The notes below the pieces were generated by a model. That model saw nothing but the letters and a program-made list of their open reading frames with translations. It was not told the DNA's origin and made no database searches. A DNA stretch of 64,000 nt, taken from positions 1,798,001 to 1,862,000 of the forward strand of contig NZ_CP100404.1 in NCBI RefSeq assembly GCF_024218775.1, read 5' to 3'. This document shows positions 1-8,661 of this stretch, one piece after another. The position numbers and the translations under genes are program-made. How positions within the stretch are numbered: the stretch's first letter is position 1; the number at the start of each line of letters is the position of its first letter. Source of the stretch: Haloarcula marina (GTDB taxonomy: Archaea; Halobacteriota; Halobacteria; Halobacteriales; Haloarculaceae).

Positions 1-107
1 GTACGATTCCATGGGGGTCGTTGGCCGGTCGGCGCGGAGTATCTTGCGTTCCGGGCCCGACCACCGCCCGAAACTATCTATGTGTCGGGCAGAGTACACT
101 CCCCTGT

Positions 108-335
108 ATGTCCCACGAGTACGTCAGCGACCACGAGCACGACGTGTCGGCCGAGTACCTGTATCCCTCGGACGCCGACGTGCTCGCTATCCACGACGAC
201 GACGACGGCCGACTGGTCGTGGAAGTCGCTACGGTGTGTCCCGAGTGTAGCACGACGTTGGCGCTGGCCGCGCCGGTCGAGTCGGTGCGGGAGGTCGACG
301 TGGACCTGCCCCTGGACGACGACTACTACGACTGA
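108..335 (+). CDS. Small acidic haloarchaeal protein with one CxxC pair
   Basis: A 75-residue, strongly acidic protein starting MSHEYVS and ending in an Asp/Tyr tail. It has a single CPEC pair near residue 47, which may be half of a zinc site. The ATG was chosen because an AT-rich box (about 73-80) lies about 30 nt upstream, which fits leaderless transcription, and because the sequence upstream of it does not look coding. It converges on guaB. I do not recognise a functional family. Confidence 0.7.
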   Translation: MSHEYVSDHEHDVSAEYLYPSDADVLAIHDDDDGRLVVEVATVCPECSTTLALAAPVESVREVDVDLPLDDDYYD

Positions 336-368
336 GAGAATCCCGAGCGACCCGCCGAGCGGCGGCGA

Positions 369-1853
369 TTAGCTCTCGGGGCTGTAGTTCGGCGCTTCGT
401 CCGTAATCATCACGTCGTGCGGGTGGCTCTCCTGCTGGCCCGCCGCGGAGACGCGGACGAACTCGGCGCGTTCCTTGAACTCCGGAATCGTCTCGGCGCC
501 GACGTAGCCCATGCCGGACTGCATCCCGCCGACGAGTTGGTGGAGTTCGGAGGCGAGCGACCCCTTGTACGGCGTCGCGGCCTCGACGCCCTCGGGGACG
601 TACTCCTCGTTCTCGTCGTCTTCCTTGAGGTAGCGCTCGCCGCCGCCTTCGTTCATCGCGCCGACGCTCCCCATGCCGCGGTACTGCTTGTACTTCTTGC
701 CGTTCATGGTGATGACGCGACCCGGTGCTTCGTCGGTCCCGGCGAAGTACGACCCGAGCATCACCGCGTCGGCCCCCGCGGCGATGGCCTTGATGGCGTC
801 GCCGGAGTACCGAATCCCGCCGTCGGCGATGACCGGCACGTCGTGTTGGCTCGCCACGTCGGCAACCTGCGAGACGGCCGTAATCTGGGGCATCCCCGCG
901 CCAGTGACGACGCGCGTGGTACAGATGGAGCCGGGACCGATACCGACCTTCACGCCGTCGGCGAAGTCGACGACGGCCTCGGCGGCCTCCCGGGTGCCGA
1001 TGTTGCCGACGACCACGTCGGCGTCGACTTCGGCTTTGATTTCGCGGGCGCTGTCGATGACGTTCGCGTTGTGCGCGTGGGCGCAGTCGATGAACAGGAT
1101 GTCCGCGCCAGCGTCGGCGGCGGTCTGGGCACGGCCCACCTCGAACGGGCCGACGGCGGCCCCGACCCGGAGCTTTCCGTTCTCGTCGCGGGCGGCCTCG
1201 TCGTACTCGCGGCGCTGGAGGACGCCCTTCATCGTCACGAGACCGACGAGTCGGTTCTCCTGGTCGACGATGGGGACGCGCTCAATCTTGTGGTCGTACA
1301 TCAGTTCGAGCGCTTCCCGCGGCGTCACGTCTTCGGGGGCCGTGACCACTTCGTCGGTCATGGCCTCGGTGACGGCGTCGGACTCGCCGACTTCGAGGTA
1401 CGGCCGGATGTCGGTGCCCGAGATGATACCCAGCACTTCGCCGCTCTCCTCGTCGACGACGGGCGCGCCGGAGACGCCGCGGCGCTCCATCATCTCGTCG
1501 ACTTCCTTGACCGTCTGTTGGGGGCTGGCCGTGACGACGTCGCGGATGATGAGTTCGTCTGCGCGCTTGACGCGCTCGATTTCGGCCGCCATCTCCTCGG
1601 CGTCCATGTTGCGGTGGAGGACGCCGAGTCCGCCCTGCCGGGCCATCGCGATAGCCATGTCGCTCTCGGTGACGGTGTCCATCGCCGCGGTCAGCACCGG
1701 GACGTTGAGACTGACGCTCTTCGAGACGCGTGTGCCGGTGTCGGCCTCGTCGGGTTCGACGCGCGACTCCTTCGGTCGCAGGAGTACGTCGTCGAAGGTC
1801 AACGCTTCCGGGACGCGGAGTTTCTCGGAGAAAGGCTCGGAATCGTTCGCCAT
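369..1853 (-). CDS. guaB: Inosine-5'-monophosphate dehydrogenase
   Basis: This 494-residue protein oxidises IMP to XMP with NAD+, the committed step of GMP synthesis in the cytoplasm. The order is an N-terminal half barrel ([10 protein letters not shown], then [12 protein letters not shown]), a pair of CBS domains at roughly residues 100-215 ([20 protein letters not shown]) and the catalytic barrel with the active-site loop [10 protein letters not shown], whose Cys forms the covalent XMP intermediate. The flap region contains [11 protein letters not shown]. The ATG giving MANDSEPF was chosen; the reading frame extends upstream, but that part does not resemble the family. Length is normal for IMPDH. 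Confidence 0.97.
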   Translation of the reverse strand: MANDSEPFSEKLRVPEALTFDDVLLRPKESRVEPDEADTGTRVSKSVSLNVPVLTAAMDTVTESDMAIAMARQGGLGVLHRNMDAEEMAAEIERVKRADELIIRDVVTASPQQTVKEVDEMMERRGVSGAPVVDEESGEVLGIISGTDIRPYLEVGESDAVTEAMTDEVVTAPEDVTPREALELMYDHKIERVPIVDQENRLVGLVTMKGVLQRREYDEAARDENGKLRVGAAVGPFEVGRAQTAADAGADILFIDCAHAHNANVIDSAREIKAEVDADVVVGNIGTREAAEAVVDFADGVKVGIGPGSICTTRVVTGAGMPQITAVSQVADVASQHDVPVIADGGIRYSGDAIKAIAAGADAVMLGSYFAGTDEAPGRVITMNGKKYKQYRGMGSVGAMNEGGGERYLKEDDENEEYVPEGVEAATPYKGSLASELHQLVGGMQSGMGYVGAETIPEFKERAEFVRVSAAGQQESHPHDVMITDEAPNYSPES

Positions 1854-2009
1854 GTAAGTCGTCCATGACCGCCGGGCAAAAACGTTGCGAGACGGCATCG
1901 CTCTGGTGTGTGGTGGCACAGCGTGTCCGGAATTTCGACGGTCAGCGGGACACCCGTCCAGTTTATGCGCCGAATTCACACGGTTCGCGGCGTGTGGTCC
2001 CCATTCTCA

Positions 2010-2046
2010 CACAACGTTTATACTGCAATGAGGAATAGTTATAGAT
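2010..2046 (+). promoter_or_regulatory. Archaeal promoter upstream of the small ORF / DUF5794-type gene
   Basis: The AT-rich TTTATA box at about 2017-2022 lies 25-30 nt before the ATG at 2047, the archaeal TATA to start distance. The rest of the guaB to 2047 gap (1854-2009) shows no convincing gene. It must also hold the guaB promoter reading leftward. Confidence 0.5.
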
Positions 2047-2217
2047 ATGCGCCACCCCGAACCTACCAGCGCGGCCACCGGTCAGCAAGCGACGTGCTTC
2101 TCGGCGGCTCAGAAGACATTTTCGGTGGGTTTCGGGAAGTGGACCTTCCCGCGGGCAGGACGCCGTCGAGACGGCACGGAAGCCACCCGTCGGGAACAGG
2201 GGTATCCCCGTCCGTAA
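2047..2217 (+). CDS. Possible small 56-residue leaderless ORF
   Basis: An ATG-to-TAA frame of 56 residues starting MRHPEPTSAA. It fills most of the 370-nt gap between guaB and the next membrane-protein gene and ends 6 nt before that gene starts. Its ATG sits about 27 nt after a TATA box, so any leaderless message from this promoter would begin here. The C-terminal half is Arg-rich, unlike a typical acidic haloarchaeal protein, so it could instead be leader RNA. No family recognised. Confidence 0.35.
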   Translation: MRHPEPTSAATGQQATCFSAAQKTFSVGFGKWTFPRAGRRRDGTEATRREQGYPRP

Positions 2218-2223
2218 CCGGAC

Positions 2224-3111
2224 ATGAGTAGCTCCAGACACCCGGTAGCACTCGACTTCGAGCGACAGGTCGGTCGCGGCGGGCGACTGCTCGCGACCGT
2301 CATGGGTCTCCCGTTAGTCGACGGTATCTTCCCCGTCCTCGTCCTCGCTGGGGCGCTGACGACGTGGACCGGCATGCTCGAAGTGGGCCTACTCGTCTTC
2401 GGGGGGTCCGCGATGGTCGCCGTCGTCCTCGCCGAGATGGAGGGCGGCCCCCGTGAACAGGCCCGAACCGTCCTCCTCATCGGCGCTGGACTGATTCCCA
2501 TCGCCGTCCTCGAAGCGGCCGTCGCCCCGACCATCGCGGGCGTCGTGGACCTCGCCGTCTTCGAGCGCTTTGCGGGTATCGTCATCATGGCCATCGCGGC
2601 CCAGACCGCGAGCGCCCGCATCGGCGAGATACTGCCACGCCCGGCCATCATCGTCGGCCTCGGCCTCCTCGCGAGCGTGGACCCGAGCGGCGCGTCCTTC
2701 GTCGTCGCGCTCGAACCCGCGACGCTGGCCCGCGCCGCGGCGACGGCGGGTATCGGCGTCGCCTTCGCCCTCGTGGTCGCCCTCGCAAGCCCGTGGCTCC
2801 GTAACGCTGTCGACATCGACCGCTTCCGCTTCGGGAGCGCCGTCGCGCTGGGCATCCTCGCCCTCTCCGTTCTCGGCCTGATGCCCACGACGGCCCCCGT
2901 CGCGCTGGCCGTCCTCGCCGTCACCGGCCTCCTCTCGTTCGACCCTGACAACGCCCGCGAGCGCCACACCGAGTACCACCCCGACGCCGTGGACCTGACC
3001 GCGGCGTTCGCCGACGGCGGGGCTTCACAGGGCGTCGCGGCCGACGAGCGAACCGACGACGGCGCAACCGTCGAGTACGACCCCGACGAGGAACGCGCCC
3101 CGTGGCTCTGA
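2224..3111 (+). CDS. DUF5794-type haloarchaeal integral membrane protein
   Basis: A 295-residue protein with about seven hydrophobic segments between residues 25 and 240 and an acidic, soluble C-terminal tail of about 55 residues ending in EERAPWL. The length and pattern match what I recall of the haloarchaea-restricted DUF5794 family, whose function is unknown. It lies directly upstream of a DUF5795-type gene, and the two are probably neighbours in other haloarchaea. The ATG begins MSSSRHPVALDFE. Confidence 0.8.
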   Translation: MSSSRHPVALDFERQVGRGGRLLATVMGLPLVDGIFPVLVLAGALTTWTGMLEVGLLVFGGSAMVAVVLAEMEGGPREQARTVLLIGAGLIPIAVLEAAVAPTIAGVVDLAVFERFAGIVIMAIAAQTASARIGEILPRPAIIVGLGLLASVDPSGASFVVALEPATLARAAATAGIGVAFALVVALASPWLRNAVDIDRFRFGSAVALGILALSVLGLMPTTAPVALAVLAVTGLLSFDPDNARERHTEYHPDAVDLTAAFADGGASQGVAADERTDDGATVEYDPDEERAPWL

Positions 3112-3155
3112 CGCTAAGGGGCAACGTTTAGGCGTCTCACGCGACGCACTCCTGT

Positions 3156-3383
3156 ATGGCCGACAACCGCGTAGTGCAAGGGCGGATGCAAACCCCTCAG
3201 AGCCTCGCCGAACTCATCGAAGGCGAGAGCGTGATGGACGCAGAACCGATAACCGACGCCGAGATGGACTGCCCTGAATGCGGCGAGAACGTCATCTCCG
3301 TCGGCTACATGCCCTCCGCGCTGGAGTTCGTCACTGGCTACAAGTGCCAAGAGTGTGACTGGTCAGACACCGACCGGGAGTAA
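3156..3383 (+). CDS. DUF5795-type small zinc-ribbon protein
   Basis: A 75-residue protein with a C-terminal zinc ribbon: CPECGEN at about residue 38 and CQECDWSD near the end give four Cys ligands. The N-terminal part is polar and probably helical. A TATA-like GTTTAG box (about 3126-3131) lies 28 nt before the ATG, so the transcript is probably leaderless. It sits just upstream of tRNA-Trp on the same strand. The specific function is unknown. Confidence 0.8.
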   Translation: MADNRVVQGRMQTPQSLAELIEGESVMDAEPITDAEMDCPECGENVISVGYMPSALEFVTGYKCQECDWSDTDRE

Positions 3384-3437
3384 CCGCCGTCCGGCAATCG
3401 AAATCCCTTTAATGCAACTCGGCTTACGCCGGAGTGC

Positions 3438-3618
3438 GGGGTCGTGGCCTAGTCCGGGAAGGCGGCTGACTCCAGAGGCCACGTGCCTGGGACGAAACTC
3501 CAAGGGCTGATATACTGAGCGACCGACTGATCATCGGTTCGCGACGATGACCCTCTGGAGTTCCGAGGCACAGGACGGAGATATCAGCCGATCGGGGGTT
3601 CAAATCCCTCCGACCCCA
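3438..3618 (+). tRNA. trnW: tRNA-Trp (anticodon CCA) with a 107-nt intron
   Basis: The acceptor stem pairs GGGGTCG (3438-3444) with CGACCCC (3611-3617), with discriminator A at 3618. The D arm is GCC/GGC, and the anticodon stem is GCTGA (3465-3469) with TCAGC (3584-3588). The anticodon CCA is at 3472-3474. The T arm spans 3594-3610 with loop TTCAAAT. The intron follows base 37, the usual archaeal position. The 3' CCA is not encoded. The last 15 bases with flank serve as the left attachment site of the downstream element, and integration leaves the tRNA intact. Confidence 0.97.
3476..3582 (+). ncRNA. tRNA-Trp intron, probable box C/D guide RNA
   Basis: The intron lies between G37 and A38. It contains a box C-like GATGA (3546-3550) and several CTGA box D-like motifs (3507-3510, 3514-3517, 3527-3530). 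CTGGAGT (3555-3561) is the exact reverse complement of exon bases 3469-3475 around the anticodon. GGCTGAT (3505-3511) is complementary to 3583-3589 at the 3' side of the anticodon stem. In Haloferax volcanii the tRNA-Trp intron guides 2'-O-methylation of C34 and U39, and the pairings here fit the same role. Confidence 0.8.
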
Positions 3619-3619
3619 T
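3605..3619 (+). repeat. Left attachment site (attL core)
   Basis: TCCCTCCGACCCCAT covers the end of the T arm and the 3' acceptor strand of tRNA-Trp plus one base past the discriminator. It is identical to 33327-33341. The flanking bases differ on both sides, so 15 bp is the full match. Confidence 0.9.
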
Positions 3620-3704
3620 ACCGTATAAAAGTAAAGCGGCACGTTCTGCCGCTTTCTCCCCACCGCTTCAGAGATGATTCTACCCCTATTTGGGGGTGTG
3701 CTGA

Positions 3705-3830
3705 ATGAGCCTCGATCAGCGTTCTGTAGCGGGGCTCCCACTCATCTGTGACCTCTGTGGCGAGGTCATCGAACAGGGCAACGAGCAACGCTGTCCAGCA
3801 ACCGACGACGGCCGGAGGTGTCGGCCCTGA
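3705..3830 (+). CDS. Tiny zinc-finger protein (41 residues)
   Basis: The first gene of the element, 85 bp inside attL. It encodes 41 residues with a CDLC pair and two further Cys near the C terminus (RCPA, RCRP), enough for one zinc site. Its stop codon TGA overlaps the ATG of the next gene by one base, which supports translation. Small CxxC proteins of this kind are common in haloarchaeal viruses and plasmids and are presumed to bind nucleic acid or protein. Confidence 0.6.
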   Translation: MSLDQRSVAGLPLICDLCGEVIEQGNEQRCPATDDGRRCRP

Positions 3831-4036
3831 TGCCCTCGTGCGACCACTGCGGGGCACACGTCTCGCCGACCTATTACCGCACGCGGAAGGGCAACGACGG
3901 CGACCTCCACGGTTGCCCCAACTGCACGAGCCCGGCGACGCGAGAGCGTGACGCCGCTGGCGTTTCTTCGAGCTACATCGTCCGCACCGACGCTGACGCT
4001 CGGAGTGTCGCCCGTGACGGGGGTGAGTCAGAGTGA
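3830..4036 (+). CDS. Small two-CxxC zinc-finger protein
   Basis: A 68-residue protein with CDHC at residues 4-7 and CPNC about 25 residues later, a classic four-Cys zinc ribbon, then a polar tail. It overlaps the genes before (1 nt) and after (GTGA, 4 nt), so it is part of a translationally coupled left-arm operon. Confidence 0.7.
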   Translation: MPSCDHCGAHVSPTYYRTRKGNDGDLHGCPNCTSPATRERDAAGVSSSYIVRTDADARSVARDGGESE

Positions 4037-4371
4037 CGCCGACGCTCGAAACGCCATGTCTCACGCAAGGGAAGTGGCTCACCTGTTCAACGGACTCCCG
4101 CCGCGTCGACGGGCACGAGTACTGCGGGCAGTGTTTCCCCAACGGCGAGGACAGCGTCGCCAGGTTTGGGGTCGAGACGTTCCTCTTGGGCCGGTTCTCG
4201 AGTGGGAAACTCCATCGGAGCGTCGACACTGGGAAAGAGGCCGATACATCCATGTTCGGGACCGACAATCCCGACCGGACGCTCGCCTCGCGACTGCTGA
4301 ACGACGAGGTAGAGGTCGCCCACCAGTTCGAATGGGACCGACAGCACTCGCCGACGGGCGGTGATGCGTAG
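4033..4371 (+). CDS. Hypothetical Cys-containing protein of the element
   Basis: A 112-residue protein that starts at a GTG overlapping the previous stop. Cys residues at about positions 9, 18, 31 and 34 (TPC, LTC, YCGQC) form a likely zinc site. The remainder is polar and acidic and I do not recognise it. A 13-codon frame (4372-4413) bridges to the next gene by overlap and may simply keep ribosomes coupled. Confidence 0.6.
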   Translation: MTPTLETPCLTQGKWLTCSTDSRRVDGHEYCGQCFPNGEDSVARFGVETFLLGRFSSGKLHRSVDTGKEADTSMFGTDNPDRTLASRLLNDEVEVAHQFEWDRQHSPTGGDA

Positions 4372-4409
4372 ATGCTGGACACGATGTTAGCTGACCGAGA
4401 GGTGTCGCG

Positions 4410-4769
4410 ATGACGCTGTACCCGACGGGCGGCGAGGCAGCCAGTATCGTCCTCGTCTATGTCTTCCTGGGGTGGTTCGTCGGCTGTCTCTACGGCGGCT
4501 ACAAGTGGGAGCGATTGAACCGCGACCGCTCACTCCACGAGCTTCTGGACCTCAACGACGGACGCCTCATCGCCGACGGCGGTCAGGAAACCTTCGAATG
4601 TGACGGATGCGCGGACGAGACGTCGACGAACAAGCGCAGGCGCTACCTCCCGCCCAGCCAACCCGACACGGGCGAACTGGAGACGGAGGCTCTCTGCCCA
4701 CAGTGCTCGACAGGGAAGGACTCTGCACGACTGTTTCGCGCGGTCAACGACCTTGGAGGGGAGCGATAG
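4410..4769 (+). CDS. Membrane-anchored zinc-finger protein
   Basis: A 119-residue protein with one N-terminal transmembrane segment (about residues 10-32) followed by a soluble domain with CDGC and CPQC pairs, a probable four-Cys zinc site facing the cytoplasm. It ends 7 bp before the convergent small ORF at 4777. Anchored CxxC proteins could tether element DNA or proteins to the membrane; that role is inference. Confidence 0.65.
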   Translation: MTLYPTGGEAASIVLVYVFLGWFVGCLYGGYKWERLNRDRSLHELLDLNDGRLIADGGQETFECDGCADETSTNKRRRYLPPSQPDTGELETEALCPQCSTGKDSARLFRAVNDLGGER

Positions 4770-4776
4770 ATGGTCG

Positions 4777-4932
4777 TTATCGGCGATTCGGTGCGTCGTA
4801 GTCATCCGAGAGGAAGATGCTGTCTTGCTCTGGGTCGAAGTATATCTCCAACGCACGGAGCGTACCAGCATACGCGGCGGCCATCACGAAGACGAATCCA
4901 ATCAGGGCCGGGAAGAGCAGGTCGAGGACCAT
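4777..4932 (-). CDS. Small single-span membrane protein, opposite to its neighbours
   Basis: A 51-residue protein made of a hydrophobic helix (about residues 2-28) followed by an acidic tail rich in Asp and Glu. It is the only leftward gene in the left arm and ends 7 bp from the convergent upstream gene. Composition is typical of a haloarchaeal small membrane protein, although it is short enough to need experimental support. Confidence 0.55.
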   Translation of the reverse strand: MVLDLLFPALIGFVFVMAAAYAGTLRALEIYFDPEQDSIFLSDDYDAPNRR

Positions 4933-5017
4933 TACTCGAACTGTGTCACCGCCGCTCGCTAAAGGAATATCGGTCACTCCCATGCCCCGGGATTCGTGGG
5001 GGAGGTGACGGTGCGTA

Positions 5018-5548
5018 ATGCCGTCGGCGACGCAGGCAGGCGACCGCCGCGAGCGGATGCGCTGTCCAAAACTCCTGGAACAGGTCGGCGAGGACCCCGC
5101 CCGCTGGTTGGACGCCGACCTCATGGGGAACGCCGGGCGGAAGCAACTCGTCTTCTCACTCATCAACGGCATCGACAGTCTCGAACGGATTACAGTGTGG
5201 CGTGCCGTCGAGAAGCGACTCGCGAACGAGCGCTACGCCGACGAGGCCCGAAACCCGCTCGACCAGCCACGGGCGGCGATTATGCAACGCCTCGATCAGC
5301 GCGAGGAGACACTCCGCCTCCAGGGCGAGCGTCCCGACCGACTCCCGTTCGGACCACGCGAGTCCTGTGAATGCTGTCAAGCCGACGGGTTCGTGACCGC
5401 CGCCGACCTTCGTGAACGTGACGCGAAGGAGCGTGCCCGGCTGACGGAAGGGTGGTCGCCCGACAGTGTCGACACGAATGAGACGACGCCGGAGACAGAG
5501 ACCGCGACGCTCGGCAAGTATGCCACCGACGGCGGTGAGGAGCGATGA
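5018..5548 (+). CDS. Hypothetical protein with a CxxC pair, upstream of the putative replication protein
   Basis: A 176-residue acidic protein with a mostly helical, charged N-terminal half and a CECC motif near residue 118. The ATG starting MPSATQAG was chosen. The last bases overlap the next gene (ATGA), so it is probably co-translated with the large winged-helix protein. Family not recognised; likely an accessory of replication or copy control. Confidence 0.65.
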   Translation: MPSATQAGDRRERMRCPKLLEQVGEDPARWLDADLMGNAGRKQLVFSLINGIDSLERITVWRAVEKRLANERYADEARNPLDQPRAAIMQRLDQREETLRLQGERPDRLPFGPRESCECCQADGFVTAADLRERDAKERARLTEGWSPDSVDTNETTPETETATLGKYATDGGEER

Positions 5549-7203
5549 CCGGTGTCTCGACGAGCATCGAGGAGGTCATCGACCTCCAGCCACACCGCAT
5601 CGGTGCGAATCTTGTGTTCGACGAGGGTGGTCTCTCTCCGTACTGGGCGGTGGTCAGTCAGTACGAACCCGACCTCGAAGACCGCGAGGAGACGTTCGTG
5701 TTCGACGGTACGGAGTACGATGTCGTCCGCTCGACGCATTGGACCGGCAAGATAGAGACCCCACCTTCGGCCACGTTCGACGGCGCGATGAACGAGTACA
5801 AACTCGGCGTGTATGCTGCGAACGACGAGAACGACGAACTCGGTGCGGACTTCACGTTCCGACCGGGGTTTCCAGAAGCGAAGCACGTCGAGACGGGCGA
5901 ACTCATCGGTGGGATGCCGACGCAGTGCCCCGAATCCATCCGCGTTCAGGTCGAATCGACGAATCTCTCGCAGTTCCAGGTGCTTGGGTTGCTCCAGTCG
6001 CTCGCGTCGCACCTCTCTATCGACGCGGGATACTTCGTCGACGCTCACGAGTGGTCGTCTATCTACGCACTCGAACTGTACGGACGCATCCTCCGCGAGG
6101 TCGCGACCGGGCGTATCGGCGGGAAAGGCGGCGTACTCGAACACCTCGCGCAGTTCTCGAACGGTCGCGGTCGCGGCGAGCACAAGTGGGACCACGAGAA
6201 GGTGAAAGCCCACTATGAAGCTGTCGCGCTGTCACCAAATAACTGGCAGCGGCTTCTCCCCGACCAGACGCTCGCGAAGCGGCTGAAGGCGTATCAACCG
6301 AAATGGGTTCGGTCAGAGGACACGGGTGACGACCCGCTCTATCACCACAAAATCGAATGTCAGTACTGGTCTGACTACTACCCAAATGGCGAGTCCGCGA
6401 TTCAGTGGCAGGGCTACGAGTCGGCGGTTGCGGAGTTCCGCCAAACGATCGTGAACGCGCTCCACTGGGCGGGCGTCGACTTCTCGCCGGAGTCTGACGT
6501 GTGGGTCGAGGACCCGTATTTCGAACCGGTTGAGGCCGACGACGCTGTCGACGTGTATCCGAACCCGATGCCTGACCTCGAACAGCAGGAACGGGCCGAT
6601 GCGCTCGACCAACTCGCTGGTCCGGAGACGACGGAAGGCGCGTGGGACGTCCTGGTCGCGATGACCGACGGCGGCGGTCGCCACTATCAAGCGGTTGCCG
6701 AGGACGCCGGGAAATCGGCGTCGACGGTGTATCGCGCGGCCGAGAAGTTCGGTGACATCATCGAGGTCGACAACGGCATGGTCCGATTCCGCGACGGTAT
6801 CGTTCGCGACCAGATTCGCGAGGTCGCCGAGCGCTGGCAGGCCACGAAAGACGCGACGACCGACGCACTCCGCCGCGTCGCCGACCGTGCCTCGCCGTTC
6901 TCTCGCCGCGATGACGGCGAACCGTCGGCGCTCGAACGGTGGGCGAACCGCCACGGTATCGTTATCCACTCGACGAGCGACCCACTGGAGATGGAGCTAC
7001 GAAAACCGGTCAGTCTACAGGATATCCTGAAGATACTCCGCTCCGGCCTCGACGCCGCGGAGGCGTCGCCACTGCCGACCGACCGCTTCGAGGACGCGCT
7101 CATCGACTGGAAAGGTCTCGATGGAGATGTTCGACGCGACCGCCGCGTCGTCGTCGACGGGCGGTTCCTCGGTAAGCACAACGTGGACCGACCCATCTGG
7201 TAA
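5545..7203 (+). CDS. Large winged-helix protein, putative replication protein
   Basis: A 552-residue protein resembling a haloarchaeal family I recall from plasmids and proviruses (DUF7845-like). The first 340 residues are a mixed domain with conserved-looking His/Tyr clusters (PLYHHKIECQYWSDYYP). Residues about 365-420 look like a winged helix (YQAVAEDAGKSASTVYRAAEKF). The C-terminal 130 residues hold another alpha/beta segment. It is the largest left-arm gene and is followed by a 417-nt non-coding region with two palindromes, the arrangement expected of an initiator and its origin. No catalytic Rep motif is clear, so replication is inferred. Confidence 0.6.
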   Translation: MTGVSTSIEEVIDLQPHRIGANLVFDEGGLSPYWAVVSQYEPDLEDREETFVFDGTEYDVVRSTHWTGKIETPPSATFDGAMNEYKLGVYAANDENDELGADFTFRPGFPEAKHVETGELIGGMPTQCPESIRVQVESTNLSQFQVLGLLQSLASHLSIDAGYFVDAHEWSSIYALELYGRILREVATGRIGGKGGVLEHLAQFSNGRGRGEHKWDHEKVKAHYEAVALSPNNWQRLLPDQTLAKRLKAYQPKWVRSEDTGDDPLYHHKIECQYWSDYYPNGESAIQWQGYESAVAEFRQTIVNALHWAGVDFSPESDVWVEDPYFEPVEADDAVDVYPNPMPDLEQQERADALDQLAGPETTEGAWDVLVAMTDGGGRHYQAVAEDAGKSASTVYRAAEKFGDIIEVDNGMVRFRDGIVRDQIREVAERWQATKDATTDALRRVADRASPFSRRDDGEPSALERWANRHGIVIHSTSDPLEMELRKPVSLQDILKILRSGLDAAEASPLPTDRFEDALIDWKGLDGDVRRDRRVVVDGRFLGKHNVDRPIW

Positions 7204-7620
7204 GCGGCTCCAACAGAGAGGCATCACTGTCCAGCGGTCGGTTTAGTTAATATACCAATCGCGTTCCAGCCGGTTACGGGCCGTAATTTTCCCGGTCGCC
7301 CACCCCGCCAGCGGCGGCCGTCGCGTTCTCTTTCGCACCTGGTGGGCAAGGCACCCTTAGGTAGTGTACCGAACGGTACACAATCCAAATACGCGCCCCT
7401 CCCTTTGGTCGGGCCGCACCCGCAACGCACCACGGACCGCAATACTACCGGATCTTGAATTCTACAGCTGCTATTGCAGAACTCCAGATTACACTTACTT
7501 ACCTTTCAAACACCCCATTCTGAATACCGGCCCATGTGATTCCATCTGGATTTGTACTGGATCTACCTAGAGATAATGACAGTGTAAAATGTTTAGTGGA
7601 TTGCATTTGTAGAGGTCATA
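7204..7620. other. Non-coding region with two palindromes (possible origin or operator)
   Basis: No convincing gene here. A perfect inverted repeat GTGTACCG-AA-CGGTACAC spans 7364-7381 and a second, TTACGG-G-CCGTAA, spans 7274-7286. The region is GC-rich at first and becomes AT-rich after about 7440, where base composition changes into the lipoprotein gene. It could be the replication origin for the upstream protein, an operator, or a terminator zone. Confidence 0.5.
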
Positions 7621-8661
7621 ATGAGACGGAGGAATCTGCTTGGTTTGTTGGGTGCAGGAATGACCTTGCTCGCTGGTTGCAGCAGTGACAATAGTGAGCC
7701 TCAACAGGTGAGTACCGATACGCCGAGAGAGACTGATAGCACGGCCGAGGAAGAGACTAGTACAGCGACAGAGGAGGGAACTGAAACAGCGACACAGGAA
7801 TCGGAGCCAGCAACCGCGGAAGCAATCATTGGAGAAGTTGTTGAGGGCGAGAGGCTCAGCATGGTCGTGCGAAACGTGTCTCGTACGACAGAAATAGGAG
7901 AGTTTCAGCAGGCAGACCCCGGTAACACTTTCGTAGTTATTCGGCTTGCCGTGAAGAATACGACCAGTGACCGCTTTGCAGATTTCAGCGGCTTCCTCCA
8001 GACTACACTAAGTGACAACGAGGATTTCAACTATGATCCGACTTTGGCTGTTACCGGTAGCTCATTTCAGAACGGTCAGTTAGCACCTGGAGAAGTCTCA
8101 CGTGGGGATGTTGTGTTCGAAGTACCAAAGGAATCCTCTGGACTCAGACTTCTATTCGATTTCGAAGTGTTCTCGTTCACCAATTTTGAGCAAGTCTTCA
8201 TTGATCTCTCTCAGGAAGATTCACCAATTGATGACCTAACGCAGAATCTTCAGGTCCAGATATACGGCATCGGCGACGCTATCGAATTCCAGGGAACAAC
8301 TACGACGGTCAACGGCGTGGAATACTCTACACAGGTTGGGGGAGAATTCGGTGCAAACGCAGAAGACGGGAACACGTTTGCTATCATTGACATTTCTGTT
8401 ACAAACGAAACCGGCGAAGAGCAGTCTGTTTCAACACTCCTTCAGATGGGCGCGAAAGACGATCAGGGCTTCAACTACTCACAAAGCCTTTCTGCCACCT
8501 CACAGCTAGACCGTGACTTCTCACAAGGTTCACCAATTCCTGATGGGGAGTCCCGCCGTGGAAGAATCGCCTACGAAGTCCCTCAAAGTGGAAAGCTATA
8601 TTGGACATTCGAATTTTCAGTTTTCGCCGACGGTGACAAGACTTTCTGGCAACTTCGATAG
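7621..8661 (+). CDS. Lipoprotein with two DUF4352-like domains
   Basis: A 346-residue secreted lipoprotein. It starts MRRRNLLGLLG and has a lipobox LLAGC at residues 16-20, with the twin-Arg pattern usual for haloarchaeal Tat lipoproteins. A Thr/Glu-rich linker follows. Two similar immunoglobulin-like domains (about residues 70-195 and 205-345) share the pattern of a beta strand, NTFVVIRLAVKN / NTFAIIDISVTN, and a later GEVSRGDVVFEVP / GESRRGRIAYEVP. This is the telocidin/DUF4352 type of duplicated domain. The DNA is AT-richer than its neighbours, suggesting cargo. Confidence 0.8.
   Translation: MRRRNLLGLLGAGMTLLAGCSSDNSEPQQVSTDTPRETDSTAEEETSTATEEGTETATQESEPATAEAIIGEVVEGERLSMVVRNVSRTTEIGEFQQADPGNTFVVIRLAVKNTTSDRFADFSGFLQTTLSDNEDFNYDPTLAVTGSSFQNGQLAPGEVSRGDVVFEVPKESSGLRLLFDFEVFSFTNFEQVFIDLSQEDSPIDDLTQNLQVQIYGIGDAIEFQGTTTTVNGVEYSTQVGGEFGANAEDGNTFAIIDISVTNETGEEQSVSTLLQMGAKDDQGFNYSQSLSATSQLDRDFSQGSPIPDGESRRGRIAYEVPQSGKLYWTFEFSVFADGDKTFWQLR

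Noticed and set aside
417-1868. A 483-codon frame antisense to guaB
   Set aside because: It lies wholly opposite a clear IMP dehydrogenase gene; the long frame is a by-product of high GC and codon bias.
4372-4413. A 13-codon ORF bridging two left-arm genes
   Set aside because: Too short to call as a gene, although the overlap with the next gene may couple translation.
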